From NCBI GenBank assembly GCA_937951935.1, contig CALGAM010000162.1, positions 1 to 29,823 of the forward strand: DNA of 29,823 bases, written 5' to 3'. Shown in pieces: positions 15,002 through 21,097 of this stretch (position 1 is its first letter; every line of letters starts with the position of its first letter). The stretch is from an uncultured Micromonospora sp. Lineage in GTDB: Bacteria > Actinomycetota > Actinomycetes > Mycobacteriales > Micromonosporaceae. The position numbers and the translations under genes are program-made. The notes beneath the pieces are model-generated. The model saw only the letters and a list, made by a program, of their open reading frames with translations. It was not told the origin of the DNA and searched no databases.

Positions 15002-15913
15002 TCAGCTCAGCGCCATCATGTCGAGCAGGTGTGCCGCACCCTCGTGCACCAGGCCGTCCTGGATCGGGCCGAAGTACCAGGAGGGGTCGAGGCCACGGCG
15101 GTAGGAGACGGACAGCCGCACCTCGGTGTGTCGGTCGTCGACGGCGTGCCAGCTCAACGCCGCGTGCCGCCAGGTCAGCCAGCGGCCGGTTATCGAGGTG
15201 TCCTCGACGAACCCGAACTCGACCCGACCGGGCTCGGAGCGGGTGACCTCGGCGACGAGATGGCCGCCGGGCCCGTGCGACGTTCCGTGGTACGCGAAGA
15301 CCCAGCGGTCCGCGGCGGCCAGTCCGCTGCCGGACACCTCCCCGGGCAGCGGTACGCCGAGCAGCCGCAGCGGGATCGACCGGGCGGGGACCGGCCGCGG
15401 TCCCCGGACGACCCGGGCGGAGACCTCGTCGGTGGAGAGCGCGAGCAGCCGGACCACCTCCACCGACTGTTCCGGCGCGATGCGCAGATCCTCGCTGCTC
15501 CCCTCGATCCCGCCGGCCAGCAACAGCGGCACGAGGACCACCGCGTGGGCGGCCCGGTCGGCCCGCAGGCAGTAGTTGATCAATGCGGTGGTGCCGTGGG
15601 CCACGGCATACACCAGCGGAGCGGCGAGCACCACGCAGATCACGCCCTCCCGCAGCAGGACGGCGGCGAGCAGCAGGCAGACCGTGGTGGCCAGGAAGAC
15701 GCGGCCGTGGGTGCTCCGGACCGGTGCCAGCGCCAGGGCCGCCGCCAGCAGCACCGGCAGCCCGACGAAGAGCATCGCACCGTCCGCTCGTCCGTCGCGG
15801 ACGGTCGCCCCGAGGACGACGATGCCGAACAGTCCGATGAGGCCGGCGACGGCCCAGTTGACCCTGCCGGGCCGTGGTCGTGGTCGTGGTTCTTCCGGTG
15901 CCGGTTCCGACAC
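15002..15913 (-). CDS. Polytopic membrane protein with C-terminal SRPBCC-like domain
   Basis: 303 residues from the GTG at 15913, with GGAGGGAG about 10 nt upstream. An Arg/Pro-rich N-terminus precedes four or so TM helices (VNWAVAGLIGLFGIVVLGA, FVGLPVLLAAALALAP, VFLATTVCLLLAAVLL, VICVVLAAPLVYAVAH, AHAVVLVPLLLAGG). From about residue 150 the chain is soluble and reads like a START/SRPBCC fold: alternating strands with VTRSEPGRVEFGFVEDTSITG, LTWRHAALSWHAVDD and TEVRLSVSYRRGLDPSWYFGP, ending in a long helix. Such domains bind hydrophobic ligands. The assignment is by pattern and moderate. Its promoter carries two palindromic TetR-type operators, and tetR lies downstream on the same strand. Confidence 0.68.
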   Translation of the reverse strand: MSEPAPEEPRPRPRPGRVNWAVAGLIGLFGIVVLGATVRDGRADGAMLFVGLPVLLAAALALAPVRSTHGRVFLATTVCLLLAAVLLREGVICVVLAAPLVYAVAHGTTALINYCLRADRAAHAVVLVPLLLAGGIEGSSEDLRIAPEQSVEVVRLLALSTDEVSARVVRGPRPVPARSIPLRLLGVPLPGEVSGSGLAAADRWVFAYHGTSHGPGGHLVAEVTRSEPGRVEFGFVEDTSITGRWLTWRHAALSWHAVDDRHTEVRLSVSYRRGLDPSWYFGPIQDGLVHEGAAHLLDMMALS

Positions 15914-15966
15914 GGGCTGCTCCCTCCGCCGGCCGGTGCGGGCGGCACCGGCGGTGCACGTCGAGG

Positions 15967-15984
15967 TTTGAGCGGTCGCTCAAA
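15967..15984. promoter_or_regulatory. TetR-type operator O1, overlapping the transcription start
   Basis: TTTGAGCG (15967-15974), GT, CGCTCAAA (15977-15984): a perfect 8+2+8 palindrome. It starts 9 bp downstream of the minus-strand -10 TACCCT (15999 to 15994), so it covers the predicted start site. Confidence 0.72.
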
Positions 15985-15993
15985 CACGGGTCG

Positions 15994-16022
15994 AGGGTAG
16001 ACCGAACTGAGCGACCGCTCAA
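15994..16022 (-). promoter_or_regulatory. Promoter of the SRPBCC-like gene and tetR
   Basis: -35 TTGAGC (16022 to 16017) and -10 TACCCT (15999 to 15994) on the minus strand are separated by exactly 17 nt. The -35 is made by operator O2. Confidence 0.65.
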
Positions 16023-16023
16023 G
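16006..16023. promoter_or_regulatory. TetR-type operator O2, overlapping the -35
   Basis: ACTGAGCG-AC-CGCTCAAG. The inner arms TGAGCG/CGCTCA are perfect and match O1. Centre-to-centre distance to O1 is 39 bp. Confidence 0.68.
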
Positions 16024-16056
16024 TCCGTGCCGGAGCGCGCGGACCCGGAGACGACG

Positions 16057-16090
16057 GAGCCCCACCGATCGATCGCGATCGGTGGGGCTC
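16057..16090. terminator. Terminator hairpin of the sseA operon
   Basis: GAGCCCCACCGATCG (16057-16071) pairs with CGATCGGTGGGGCTC (16076-16090) in a perfect 15-bp stem with an ATCG loop. It lies 78 bp past the DUF1416 stop and separates that operon from the divergent-side promoter at 15994-16022. There is no T-tract, as is common in such genomes. Confidence 0.7.
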
Positions 16091-16167
16091 GCGGTGTTGC
16101 GGTGCGCCGGCCGGCGGTGTCAGACGGAGCCCACGCTCGGGAATGGGCCCCTTCCCCGCCGAGCCGA

Positions 16168-16497
16168 TCAGCTGACCGTGACGGCGACCTCGTTGATGCC
16201 CTGGCTGGCGGTGACCGACGCGTCGCCGTTACCGTGCCGGGACAGCGCCCGCAGGGTCCAGGTGCCGGGCGCGGCGAAGAACCGGAACTGGCCGGCCGGT
16301 GAGGTGACGACCTCGGCGGTGAACTCACCGGACGAGTCGAGAAGCCGGACGTACGCCCCGGGCACGACCTCCCCGTTGGGGGCCTTGACGACCCCGGCGA
16401 TCACGGTCTCCTTCGTGAGGTCGATGCTGACGGGAAGCGGCGCGGCCTGGTCGGGCGCGGCGCAGCCCGCGGCGGAGGGGGCAACGGGTGTGGTCAT
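16168..16497 (-). CDS. DUF1416 family protein, sulfurtransferase-associated
   Basis: 109 residues from ATG 16497. The family core is clear: ETVIAGVVKAPNGEVVPGAYVRLLDSSGEF, TAEVVTSPAGQFRFFAAPGTWTLRAL and a closing INEVAVTVS, a carboxypeptidase-regulatory-like beta sandwich with a single N-terminal Cys (SAAGCAAPD). DUF1416 genes lie directly behind thiosulfate sulfurtransferase genes across actinobacteria, and the partner is here too; the biochemical role is not established. An alternative GTG at 16506 overlaps the sseA TGA (GTGA) and would add three residues, implying translational coupling either way. A strong hairpin at 16057-16090 ends the operon. Confidence 0.88.
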   Translation of the reverse strand: MTTPVAPSAAGCAAPDQAAPLPVSIDLTKETVIAGVVKAPNGEVVPGAYVRLLDSSGEFTAEVVTSPAGQFRFFAAPGTWTLRALSRHGNGDASVTASQGINEVAVTVS

Positions 16498-16502
16498 CTG
16501 CC

Positions 16503-17351
16503 TCACACCGTCCCGGGCTCGTCGCCGACCGCCACCGGGACACCGACCAGCGAGCCGTACTCGGTCCAGGAGCCGTCGTAGTTCTTCACGTTCTGGTGGC
16601 CGAGCAGCTCGTGCAGGACGAACCAGGTGTGCGAGGAGCGCTCACCGATCCGGCAGTAGGCGATGGTGTCCTTGCTGTCGTCCAGCCCCGCCTCGGCGTA
16701 GATCTTGCGCAGCTCGTCGTCGGACTTGAAGGTGCCGTCCTCGTTCGCCGCCTTCGACCACGGCACGTTCACCGCGGTCGGGATGTGGCCGGCCCGCTGC
16801 GCCTGCTCCTGCGGCAGGTGCGCCGGGGCGAGCAGCCGGCCGGCGTACTCGTCGGGGGACCGCACGTCGACCAGGTTCTTGGTGCCGATCGCGGCGACCA
16901 CCTCGTCGCGGAAGGCCCGGATCGACAGGTCGGGCTCCTGGGCGACGTACCGGGTCTTCGGCCGGGTCACCACCTCGGTGGTCAGCGGGCGGGCGTCCAG
17001 CTCCCACTTCTTGCGGCCACCGTCGAGCAGCTTCACGTTCCGGTGCCCGTAGAGCTTGAAGTACCAGTACGCGTACGCCGCGAACCAGTTGTTGTTGCCG
17101 CCGTAGAGCACGACGGTGTCGTCGTTGCTGATGCCCCGCTCGGAGAGGAGCGCCTCGAACTGCTCCTTGTTGACGAAGTCCCGGCGCACCGGGTCCTGCA
17201 GGTCGGTCTTCCAGTCAAGCTTGATGGCGCCGGCGATGTGCCCGCCGTCGTAGGCGGTGGTGTCCTCGTCGACCTCGACGAAGACCACGCCGGGTGTGTC
17301 GAGGTTCTTCTCGGCCCAGTCGGCTGAGACGAGTGCGGTGTCGCGACTCAT
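16503..17351 (-). CDS. sseA: Thiosulfate sulfurtransferase (two-domain rhodanese)
   Basis: 282 residues, standard for the SseA/CysA2 type. The inactive first rhodanese domain spans about 9-125 (VFVEVDEDTTAYDGGHIAGAIKLDW, LLDGGRKKWELDARPL). The catalytic second domain spans about 155-275, with VDVRSPDEYAG, AGHIPTAVNVPWS and the active-site loop YCRIGERSSHTWFV, where C233 accepts sulfur from thiosulfate and passes it to an acceptor such as cyanide or a thiol. The ATG at 17351 has AAGGAG 8 nt upstream. A long leader of about 250 nt precedes it, containing a Cys-rich leader peptide and hairpin. DUF1416 follows at once. The arrangement suggests control by cysteine supply. Confidence 0.95.
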   Translation of the reverse strand: MSRDTALVSADWAEKNLDTPGVVFVEVDEDTTAYDGGHIAGAIKLDWKTDLQDPVRRDFVNKEQFEALLSERGISNDDTVVLYGGNNNWFAAYAYWYFKLYGHRNVKLLDGGRKKWELDARPLTTEVVTRPKTRYVAQEPDLSIRAFRDEVVAAIGTKNLVDVRSPDEYAGRLLAPAHLPQEQAQRAGHIPTAVNVPWSKAANEDGTFKSDDELRKIYAEAGLDDSKDTIAYCRIGERSSHTWFVLHELLGHQNVKNYDGSWTEYGSLVGVPVAVGDEPGTV

Positions 17352-17515
17352 CAGATCACTCCTTGTGAGGGTTGGGGTGGTGAGCCTGCGCGTGCCGGCC
17401 GACCGACGGGAGTTGCCGCGTGCGACGCGCTGGCCCCGAAGAAGGACGGATCACGGGACGTGCGACGGCGCCGCTGCCGGGCGTGGGTGGATTCAGAGGG
17501 TACGCAGAACGAACA

Positions 17516-17538
17516 GCCCCGCCGTCAGATGACGGGGC
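17516..17538 (-). promoter_or_regulatory. Attenuator-like hairpin overlapping the leader-peptide stop
   Basis: On the minus strand GCCCCG...CGGGGC forms a 6-bp outer stem. TC/GA pairs continue inward past a CGG bulge around the loop ATCT. The hairpin spans the last codons and TGA of the leader peptide and is followed by TGTTCGTTC. A ribosome stalled at the Cys codons would stay upstream of it; one that terminates would cover it. Confidence 0.5.
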
Positions 17539-17602
17539 GACACAGGCAGGTGGCCACGCGGCACAGGTCGACCGCGCGCCGCTTGGTGAGGAGCGTCCCC
17601 AT
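17525..17602 (-). CDS. Cys-rich leader peptide of the sseA operon
   Basis: A 25-residue frame from ATG 17602 to TGA 17525. It begins MGTLLTKRRAVDLCR and ends VATCLCRPVI, with Cys at 14, 19 and 21 (TGC, TGC, TGT). The K/R-R-x-V-D-L-C-R-V core is the signature of short actinobacterial leader peptides found before sulfur-assimilation genes; leaderless Cys-rich uORFs in mycobacteria act as cysteine-responsive attenuators. TAGGCT lies 8 nt before the ATG, so it is probably translated from a leaderless mRNA. The hairpin at 17538-17516 overlaps its end, and sseA starts 173 nt further on. It is unlikely to have a function as a protein. Confidence 0.82.
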   Translation of the reverse strand: MGTLLTKRRAVDLCRVATCLCRPVI

Positions 17603-17610
17603 GGTGGGGC

Positions 17611-17616
17611 AGCCTA
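17611..17616 (-). promoter_or_regulatory. -10 element of the sseA leader transcript
   Basis: TAGGCT on the minus strand, then 8 nt, then the leader-peptide ATG at 17602. No consensus -35 is seen at the expected distance. A second TACCCT at 17502-17497 (minus) might give a start that bypasses the attenuator. Confidence 0.5.
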
Positions 17617-17699
17617 CCAGCGCCGTGACCTCCTGGCGACGGGCCGACCACGATCCGGGATTACCACGGCTCGCCCGCCCACCGACCGACCCGCCGGGA

Positions 17700-18512
17700 T
17701 CATCGTATGTCGTTCAATATCACATTTCGGGCGACCCCGGTGACCACGAGCCCTTCCGGCCGCGGTCGGATCTCGGTGATCGCCACACCGAACGGCAGCG
17801 GCGGCAACGGCACCCGGGCCGTGAGGCGCTCGGTGAACGCGGTGACGAAGGACCGGACCGCCGGGTCGTCGGGCAGGTCGTCCGAGGTGAGCTCGGAGAA
17901 CGTGACGACGATGTCGTCACCGTCCGGGGTCAGTCTGGCGGTGCCGCGTACGGTGAGCCGTTCGCCGATCAGCGGCACGTCGATCGGCGCGGTGACGACC
18001 AGGTTCCCGTCCTCCTCGGCGAGGCGGACGCCCGGCTGGTCGATCAACTTCGCCACGCTGTCGTACGCGACGGTCAGCGTGCCCCGGACCGTGTCGGCGG
18101 TGACGTCGCCCCGGCCGGAGCGCAGCGTGTCCAGCGGCGCGCTGACGCCCCTGGCCTCGACCGTCACCTCCGGGGCCGACACCGTCACGTTGCCGCGCAC
18201 GGCCGAGGCCCGCACCTCACGCAGCACGATCCGGATCGAGTCGTACCGGCCGCCGACGACCTGGGTGAGGAACGGAAAGCCGCCCACCGTCACCTCGGGC
18301 GCGGAGAACTGCACGTCGCGCCGGGTCAGCTCCCGGTCGACCCGGTCCGCGACGACCCGCTCGGCGACCCCGGCGACGACCCGGTCCGTCACCAGGAGCA
18401 GTCCGGCCAGCACGAGCAGGAGGACGACCAGGACGACCAGTGGCCGCCGGCCCCGCCGCCGACCCGGTCGCCCGCCGTACGTGCTCCCCGCCGCCGGAAC
18501 ACTCTCCGCCAC
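17700..18512 (-). CDS. DUF2993 (LmeA-like) periplasmic membrane-anchored protein
   Basis: 270 residues from GTG 18512, with GGGGGGAG close upstream; a longer frame upstream lacks this. A Gly/Arg-rich N-terminus (YGGRPGRRRGRRP) precedes one TM helix (LVVLVVLLLVLAGLLLV, about 22-38). The rest is an exported lipid-transfer-like domain: RVVADRVDRELTRRDVQFSAPEVTVGGFPFLTQVVGGRYDSIRI (read in parts), repeated VTVSAPEVTVEARGVSAPLDTL strands, and the closing LPFGVAITEIRPRPEGLVVTG. The mycobacterial DUF2993 protein LmeA matures lipomannan; this member probably works in envelope lipoglycan assembly, but substrate is not deducible. The stop lies 350 bp upstream of the sseA start on the same strand. Confidence 0.88.
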   Translation of the reverse strand: MAESVPAAGSTYGGRPGRRRGRRPLVVLVVLLLVLAGLLLVTDRVVAGVAERVVADRVDRELTRRDVQFSAPEVTVGGFPFLTQVVGGRYDSIRIVLREVRASAVRGNVTVSAPEVTVEARGVSAPLDTLRSGRGDVTADTVRGTLTVAYDSVAKLIDQPGVRLAEEDGNLVVTAPIDVPLIGERLTVRGTARLTPDGDDIVVTFSELTSDDLPDDPAVRSFVTAFTERLTARVPLPPLPFGVAITEIRPRPEGLVVTGVARNVILNDIR

Positions 18513-18598
18513 GCGCTCCCCCCGATCCGGTCCCCGATCCCGCCGCCGGTGCGCCTCGTGACCACTGTCTACCCGAGGCGGCTCGTCCCCACCACACC

Positions 18599-18635
18599 CC
18601 GGCGGGCGACCCGCCGGCGCGGGCACCCGCGCCGG
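18599..18635 (-). terminator. Tandem overlapping GC hairpins
   Basis: CCGGCGGG/CCCGCCGG (18599-18617, CGA loop) and CCGGCGCGGG/CCCGCGCCGG (18614-18635, CA loop) share bases, so only one can form fully. They lie 67-103 bp past the minus-strand stop at 18702 and are the likely terminator of that gene. Confidence 0.5.
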
Positions 18636-18701
18636 GCCCGTGGCGGGGAGGACCCGACGACGCCGAGACCCTCCGGACGCCGGCGGGCACCGGCGCACAC
18701 G

Positions 18702-19859
18702 TCACAGGAAGAAGACGCTCATCGCGTACGCCGCCGGGGCGGCCAGGGCGAACCCGCCGAGCGGTCCCTGCGTGTGCCGGGCGACCCACATGGTCGGCGG
18801 CTCGCCGGCCATCTGACGTCCCGCCTCGGCGTAGCCGACCCCGAGATCGACCAGGACCGCGGCCGCCGCCGCGACCAGGCCCACCACCGCCCCGCTGGTC
18901 GGGGTGAAGCCGACCAGGTAGCTGCCGAGCACGGCGGCGGCCAGGGTGCCGGCCATCGCGCCGGCCACCACGCCGGCCGCGCCCCGGGGAACCTGCGGAG
19001 CCATCCGGGGCCAGGGCAGCACCGCGTCGGTCAACCGGGCGACCGCCAACGCGACGGCGGTCGCGGCCAGGCAGACGTGGCTGGCCTGGGTGCCGATCGG
19101 GATCCGGCTGAGGACGACGAGGCTGGCGAAGGCCACCACACCGACGACGATGAGCAGGGTGGCGCCCAGGGAGTCGGTGACCCGGGCACGGTCCTTTCGG
19201 CGTACGAGCTGGCCGAGCACTCCGACGACGAAGCCGGCGGCGGCGACGTACCCGAGCGGGCCGAGCGCGGCGATCCTCGGCAGGGCGGCGGCGGCGTCGG
19301 CGGCACCGGCCACCACGACCGCGACGGCGGCGACGACCGGCAGCGCGGGTGGGCGCACCGCCATCGTCCAGGCGAACACGAAGAGCAGCTGCACCCCGAA
19401 CACCACCACCGCGAAGGGAACCCGGACGCCGGGCCCGGCGGTGTAGGCGCCGAAGATCAGGCCGAGGCCGAGCAGCCCGGAGAAGCCGGCGACCGCCACC
19501 GACAGCAGACGCCGCACGGGTACGGGCGGCATCTCCTCCTGTTCCTCCCCATCCCGGCCGTCCGCGGCGTCGGACCGCGCTCTGGCGTCCGGTCGACCGG
19601 ACGGCTCGGACCGACTCGGCGGCTCGGAACGGCTCGGCGGCTCGGACCGACCGGAAACGGGACGATCGACCGGTTCGGGGCGGCGCGCGTCGTCGAACGG
19701 GCGTGGGCCGTCGAACGGCCCCGGCCCGGACGGGCCACGGGCCGGCTCGGGGCCGACGGGGTAGCCGCGGGGCTCCGGCGCGCGGCGCGATCCACCCGGA
19801 CCCGGACGACCGTCCGCCCACGGGTCCCGACCTGTCTCCGGTGACGTGGAGGGGTACAC
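18702..19859 (-). CDS. Polytopic membrane protein with Pro/Arg/Ser-rich N-terminal tail
   Basis: 385 residues from GTG 19859 (V-Y-P-S-T-S-P-E). Residues 1-110 are low-complexity: Pro, Gly, Arg and Asp with repeats of SEPPSR, ending in the acidic EEQEEMPPVPVRR. The remainder has about nine or ten TM helices (VAVAGFSGLLGLGLIFGAYTA in part, VVVFGVQLLFVFAWTMAV, PVVAAVAVVVAGAA, LGYVAAAGFVVGVLGQLV, LLIVVGVVAFASLVVLS, AGVVAGAMAGTLAAAVLG, AVVGLVAAAAAVLVDLGVG). I do not recognise a named family. The start is tentative: CACGAT lies 6 nt before this GTG, an imperfect version of the leaderless pattern. It is divergent from glnR. Confidence 0.72.
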   Translation of the reverse strand: MYPSTSPETGRDPWADGRPGPGGSRRAPEPRGYPVGPEPARGPSGPGPFDGPRPFDDARRPEPVDRPVSGRSEPPSRSEPPSRSEPSGRPDARARSDAADGRDGEEQEEMPPVPVRRLLSVAVAGFSGLLGLGLIFGAYTAGPGVRVPFAVVVFGVQLLFVFAWTMAVRPPALPVVAAVAVVVAGAADAAAALPRIAALGPLGYVAAAGFVVGVLGQLVRRKDRARVTDSLGATLLIVVGVVAFASLVVLSRIPIGTQASHVCLAATAVALAVARLTDAVLPWPRMAPQVPRGAAGVVAGAMAGTLAAAVLGSYLVGFTPTSGAVVGLVAAAAAVLVDLGVGYAEAGRQMAGEPPTMWVARHTQGPLGGFALAAPAAYAMSVFFL

Positions 19860-19968
19860 GCCCTGATCGTGCCAGATCGCGCGGACGACGCGCCGACGCC
19901 GGAGGGCTCGCCGACGGCATGTCGTCGGCAGTGGCCGATCCCACACGGCCTCTGGACGAACGTGCGAG

Positions 19969-19997
19969 GTAACAGCCCGCGGAACTTCCGATAAGCT
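19969..19997 (+). promoter_or_regulatory. Promoter of glnR with a possible GlnR half-site
   Basis: -35-like GTAACA (19969-19974), a 17-nt spacer, -10 TAAGCT (19992-19997). GTAAC followed 7 nt later by GGAAC resembles, but does not exactly match, the GlnR box gTnAc-n6-GaAAc. The leader would be about 120 nt. This is the best-formed -35/-10 pair near glnR. Confidence 0.45.
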
Positions 19998-20122
19998 CAG
20001 CACTTACCTGCCCGTCAGTGAAGCCGGGACGACCCCAGTCTCCAGCGGTCCCGGCCACCGCCGGCGCGCCGCTGGCCACACCGCGCGGCACCGGTCGGCG
20101 CCGCGGGGGACGGAGGTGATGT

Positions 20123-20836
20123 GTGGAAATCCTGCTGCTGGTGACCGCGCGCGCAGGCGAACCGTCCGTCGTGCTGCCGGCACTCGACCTGCTTCCCCAT
20201 TCCGTACGCACCGCTCCGCGCGACGTACGCACCCTCGTCTCCGGGCCGAGCCCGGACGCCGTCCTGGTCGACGCCCGCTCGGAACTGAGCGAGGCCCGGG
20301 CCACCTGCAGGATGCTGCACGCCACCGGACTCGGGGTGCCACTGATCGCGGTGGTGACCGAGGCGGGGTTGATCGCCCTCAGCGCGGACTGGGGCGTGGA
20401 CGACGTGATCCTCGCCAGCGCCGGCCCGGCCGAGGTGGAGGCGAGGTTGCGACTCGCCGTCGGGCGGCTCAGCAACGCGACCGCCGCGACCGGCGGGCTG
20501 ATCCGGGCCGGGGACCTGACCATCGACCCCGACACGTACGCCGCCAAGCTCAAGGGGCGGCCGCTCGACCTGACGTACAAGGAGTTCGAGCTGCTGAAGT
20601 TCCTCGCCCAGCACCCCGGTCGGGTCTTCACCCGCGACCAGTTGCTGCGTGAGGTCTGGGGCTACGACTACTTCGGTGGCACCCGCACCGTCGACGTCCA
20701 CGTCCGGCGGCTGCGTGCCAAGCTCGGCTCCGAGTACGAGTCGATGATCGGCACCGTCCGGCAGGTCGGCTACAAGTTCGTCACCCCGCCGTCCCGGCCG
20801 CTGCCGGAGCCGGAGAACGTGCCGCTGTCGGTCTGA
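20123..20836 (+). CDS. glnR: GlnR, orphan OmpR-type global nitrogen regulator
   Basis: 237 residues. The atypical receiver (1-110) has LVSGPSPDAVLVDARSEL, VPLIAVVTEAGLIALSADWG and VDDVILASAGPAEVEARLRLA, all matching Streptomyces GlnR. D50 and R52 are kept, the charged pair that holds the unphosphorylated homodimer, while the usual acidic pocket is not. The C-terminal winged helix is nearly identical to the family: LDLTYKEFELLKFLAQHPG, VFTRDQLLREVWGYDYFGGT, RTVDVHVRRLRAKLG, IGTVRQVGYKF. GlnR controls glutamine synthetase, ammonium and nitrate uptake and overlaps with PhoP control. The GTG at 20123 follows GGAGGTGATGT. A 38-bp palindrome terminates the gene. It maps near pstSCAB, consistent with the usual actinobacterial neighbourhood. 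Confidence 0.93.
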   Translation: MEILLLVTARAGEPSVVLPALDLLPHSVRTAPRDVRTLVSGPSPDAVLVDARSELSEARATCRMLHATGLGVPLIAVVTEAGLIALSADWGVDDVILASAGPAEVEARLRLAVGRLSNATAATGGLIRAGDLTIDPDTYAAKLKGRPLDLTYKEFELLKFLAQHPGRVFTRDQLLREVWGYDYFGGTRTVDVHVRRLRAKLGSEYESMIGTVRQVGYKFVTPPSRPLPEPENVPLSV

Positions 20837-20855
20837 CCGCCACCGACGACGACTC

Positions 20856-20893
20856 CCGGGAGGCCACCGGCGCGCGCGCCGGTGGCCTCCCGG
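20856..20893 (+). terminator. Perfect 38-bp palindromic terminator after glnR
   Basis: CCGGGAGGCCACCGGCGCG (20856-20874) is followed by its exact reverse complement (20875-20893). It folds as a 17-bp stem with a 4-nt loop, 20 bp past the glnR stop, and the following CGTCTGT is only weakly T-rich. Confidence 0.75.
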
Positions 20894-21032
20894 CGTCTGT
20901 CGGTGGTCTCCGGCACCGGCCGGCGGCGCCCCGGGGGTGCGCTCGCGCCGCCCCGGGCGACCGACCAGCCCGCCTCCCGCGACCGGAGAGGGGCGAATCC
21001 GAGAAACAGTAACTTTCCGGTTGTTCGCCTCG

Positions 21033-21038
21033 TAGCCT
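21033..21038 (+). promoter_or_regulatory. Candidate -10 of the deacetylase transcript
   Basis: TAGCCT lies 27 nt before the uORF GTG at 21065, with GAGGAGG between. Upstream GTAACTTTCCGG has no clear -35. Low confidence. Confidence 0.35.
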
Positions 21039-21064
21039 GAACCCGGGTTATCCGAGGAGGCACG

Positions 21065-21097
21065 GTGACAGCGGTGACATCTCCGGCGGTCCGCTGA
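21065..21097 (+). CDS. 10-codon upstream ORF coupled to the deacetylase gene
   Basis: GTG 21065 follows GAGGAGG by a normal spacing and encodes V-T-A-V-T-S-P-A-V-R, then TGA at 21095-21097. The TGA overlaps the ATG of the deacetylase (TGATG). The deacetylase ATG has no good ribosome site of its own, and its frame has no start further up. Terminating ribosomes could reinitiate there. The peptide is unlikely to be functional itself. Confidence 0.45.
   Translation: MTAVTSPAVR

Noticed and set aside
17352..17497. Possible riboswitch between the leader hairpin and sseA
   Set aside because: I find no SAM, B12, TPP or other known core. TCCTT in this region could pair with the AAGGA of the ribosome site, but 5 bp is not enough to claim it.
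19621..19670. Short repeat CGGCTCGG(A/G) suggestive of a CRISPR or tandem array
   Set aside because: It codes the SEPPSR repeats of the polytopic protein's N-terminal tail; units are in frame and there are no spacers.
17460..19844. Long plus-strand frame (about 790 codons) across DUF2993 and the polytopic protein
   Set aside because: Opposite the two minus-strand genes and the sseA leader. Low-complexity Arg/Gly/His/Asp content with no domain or start signal.
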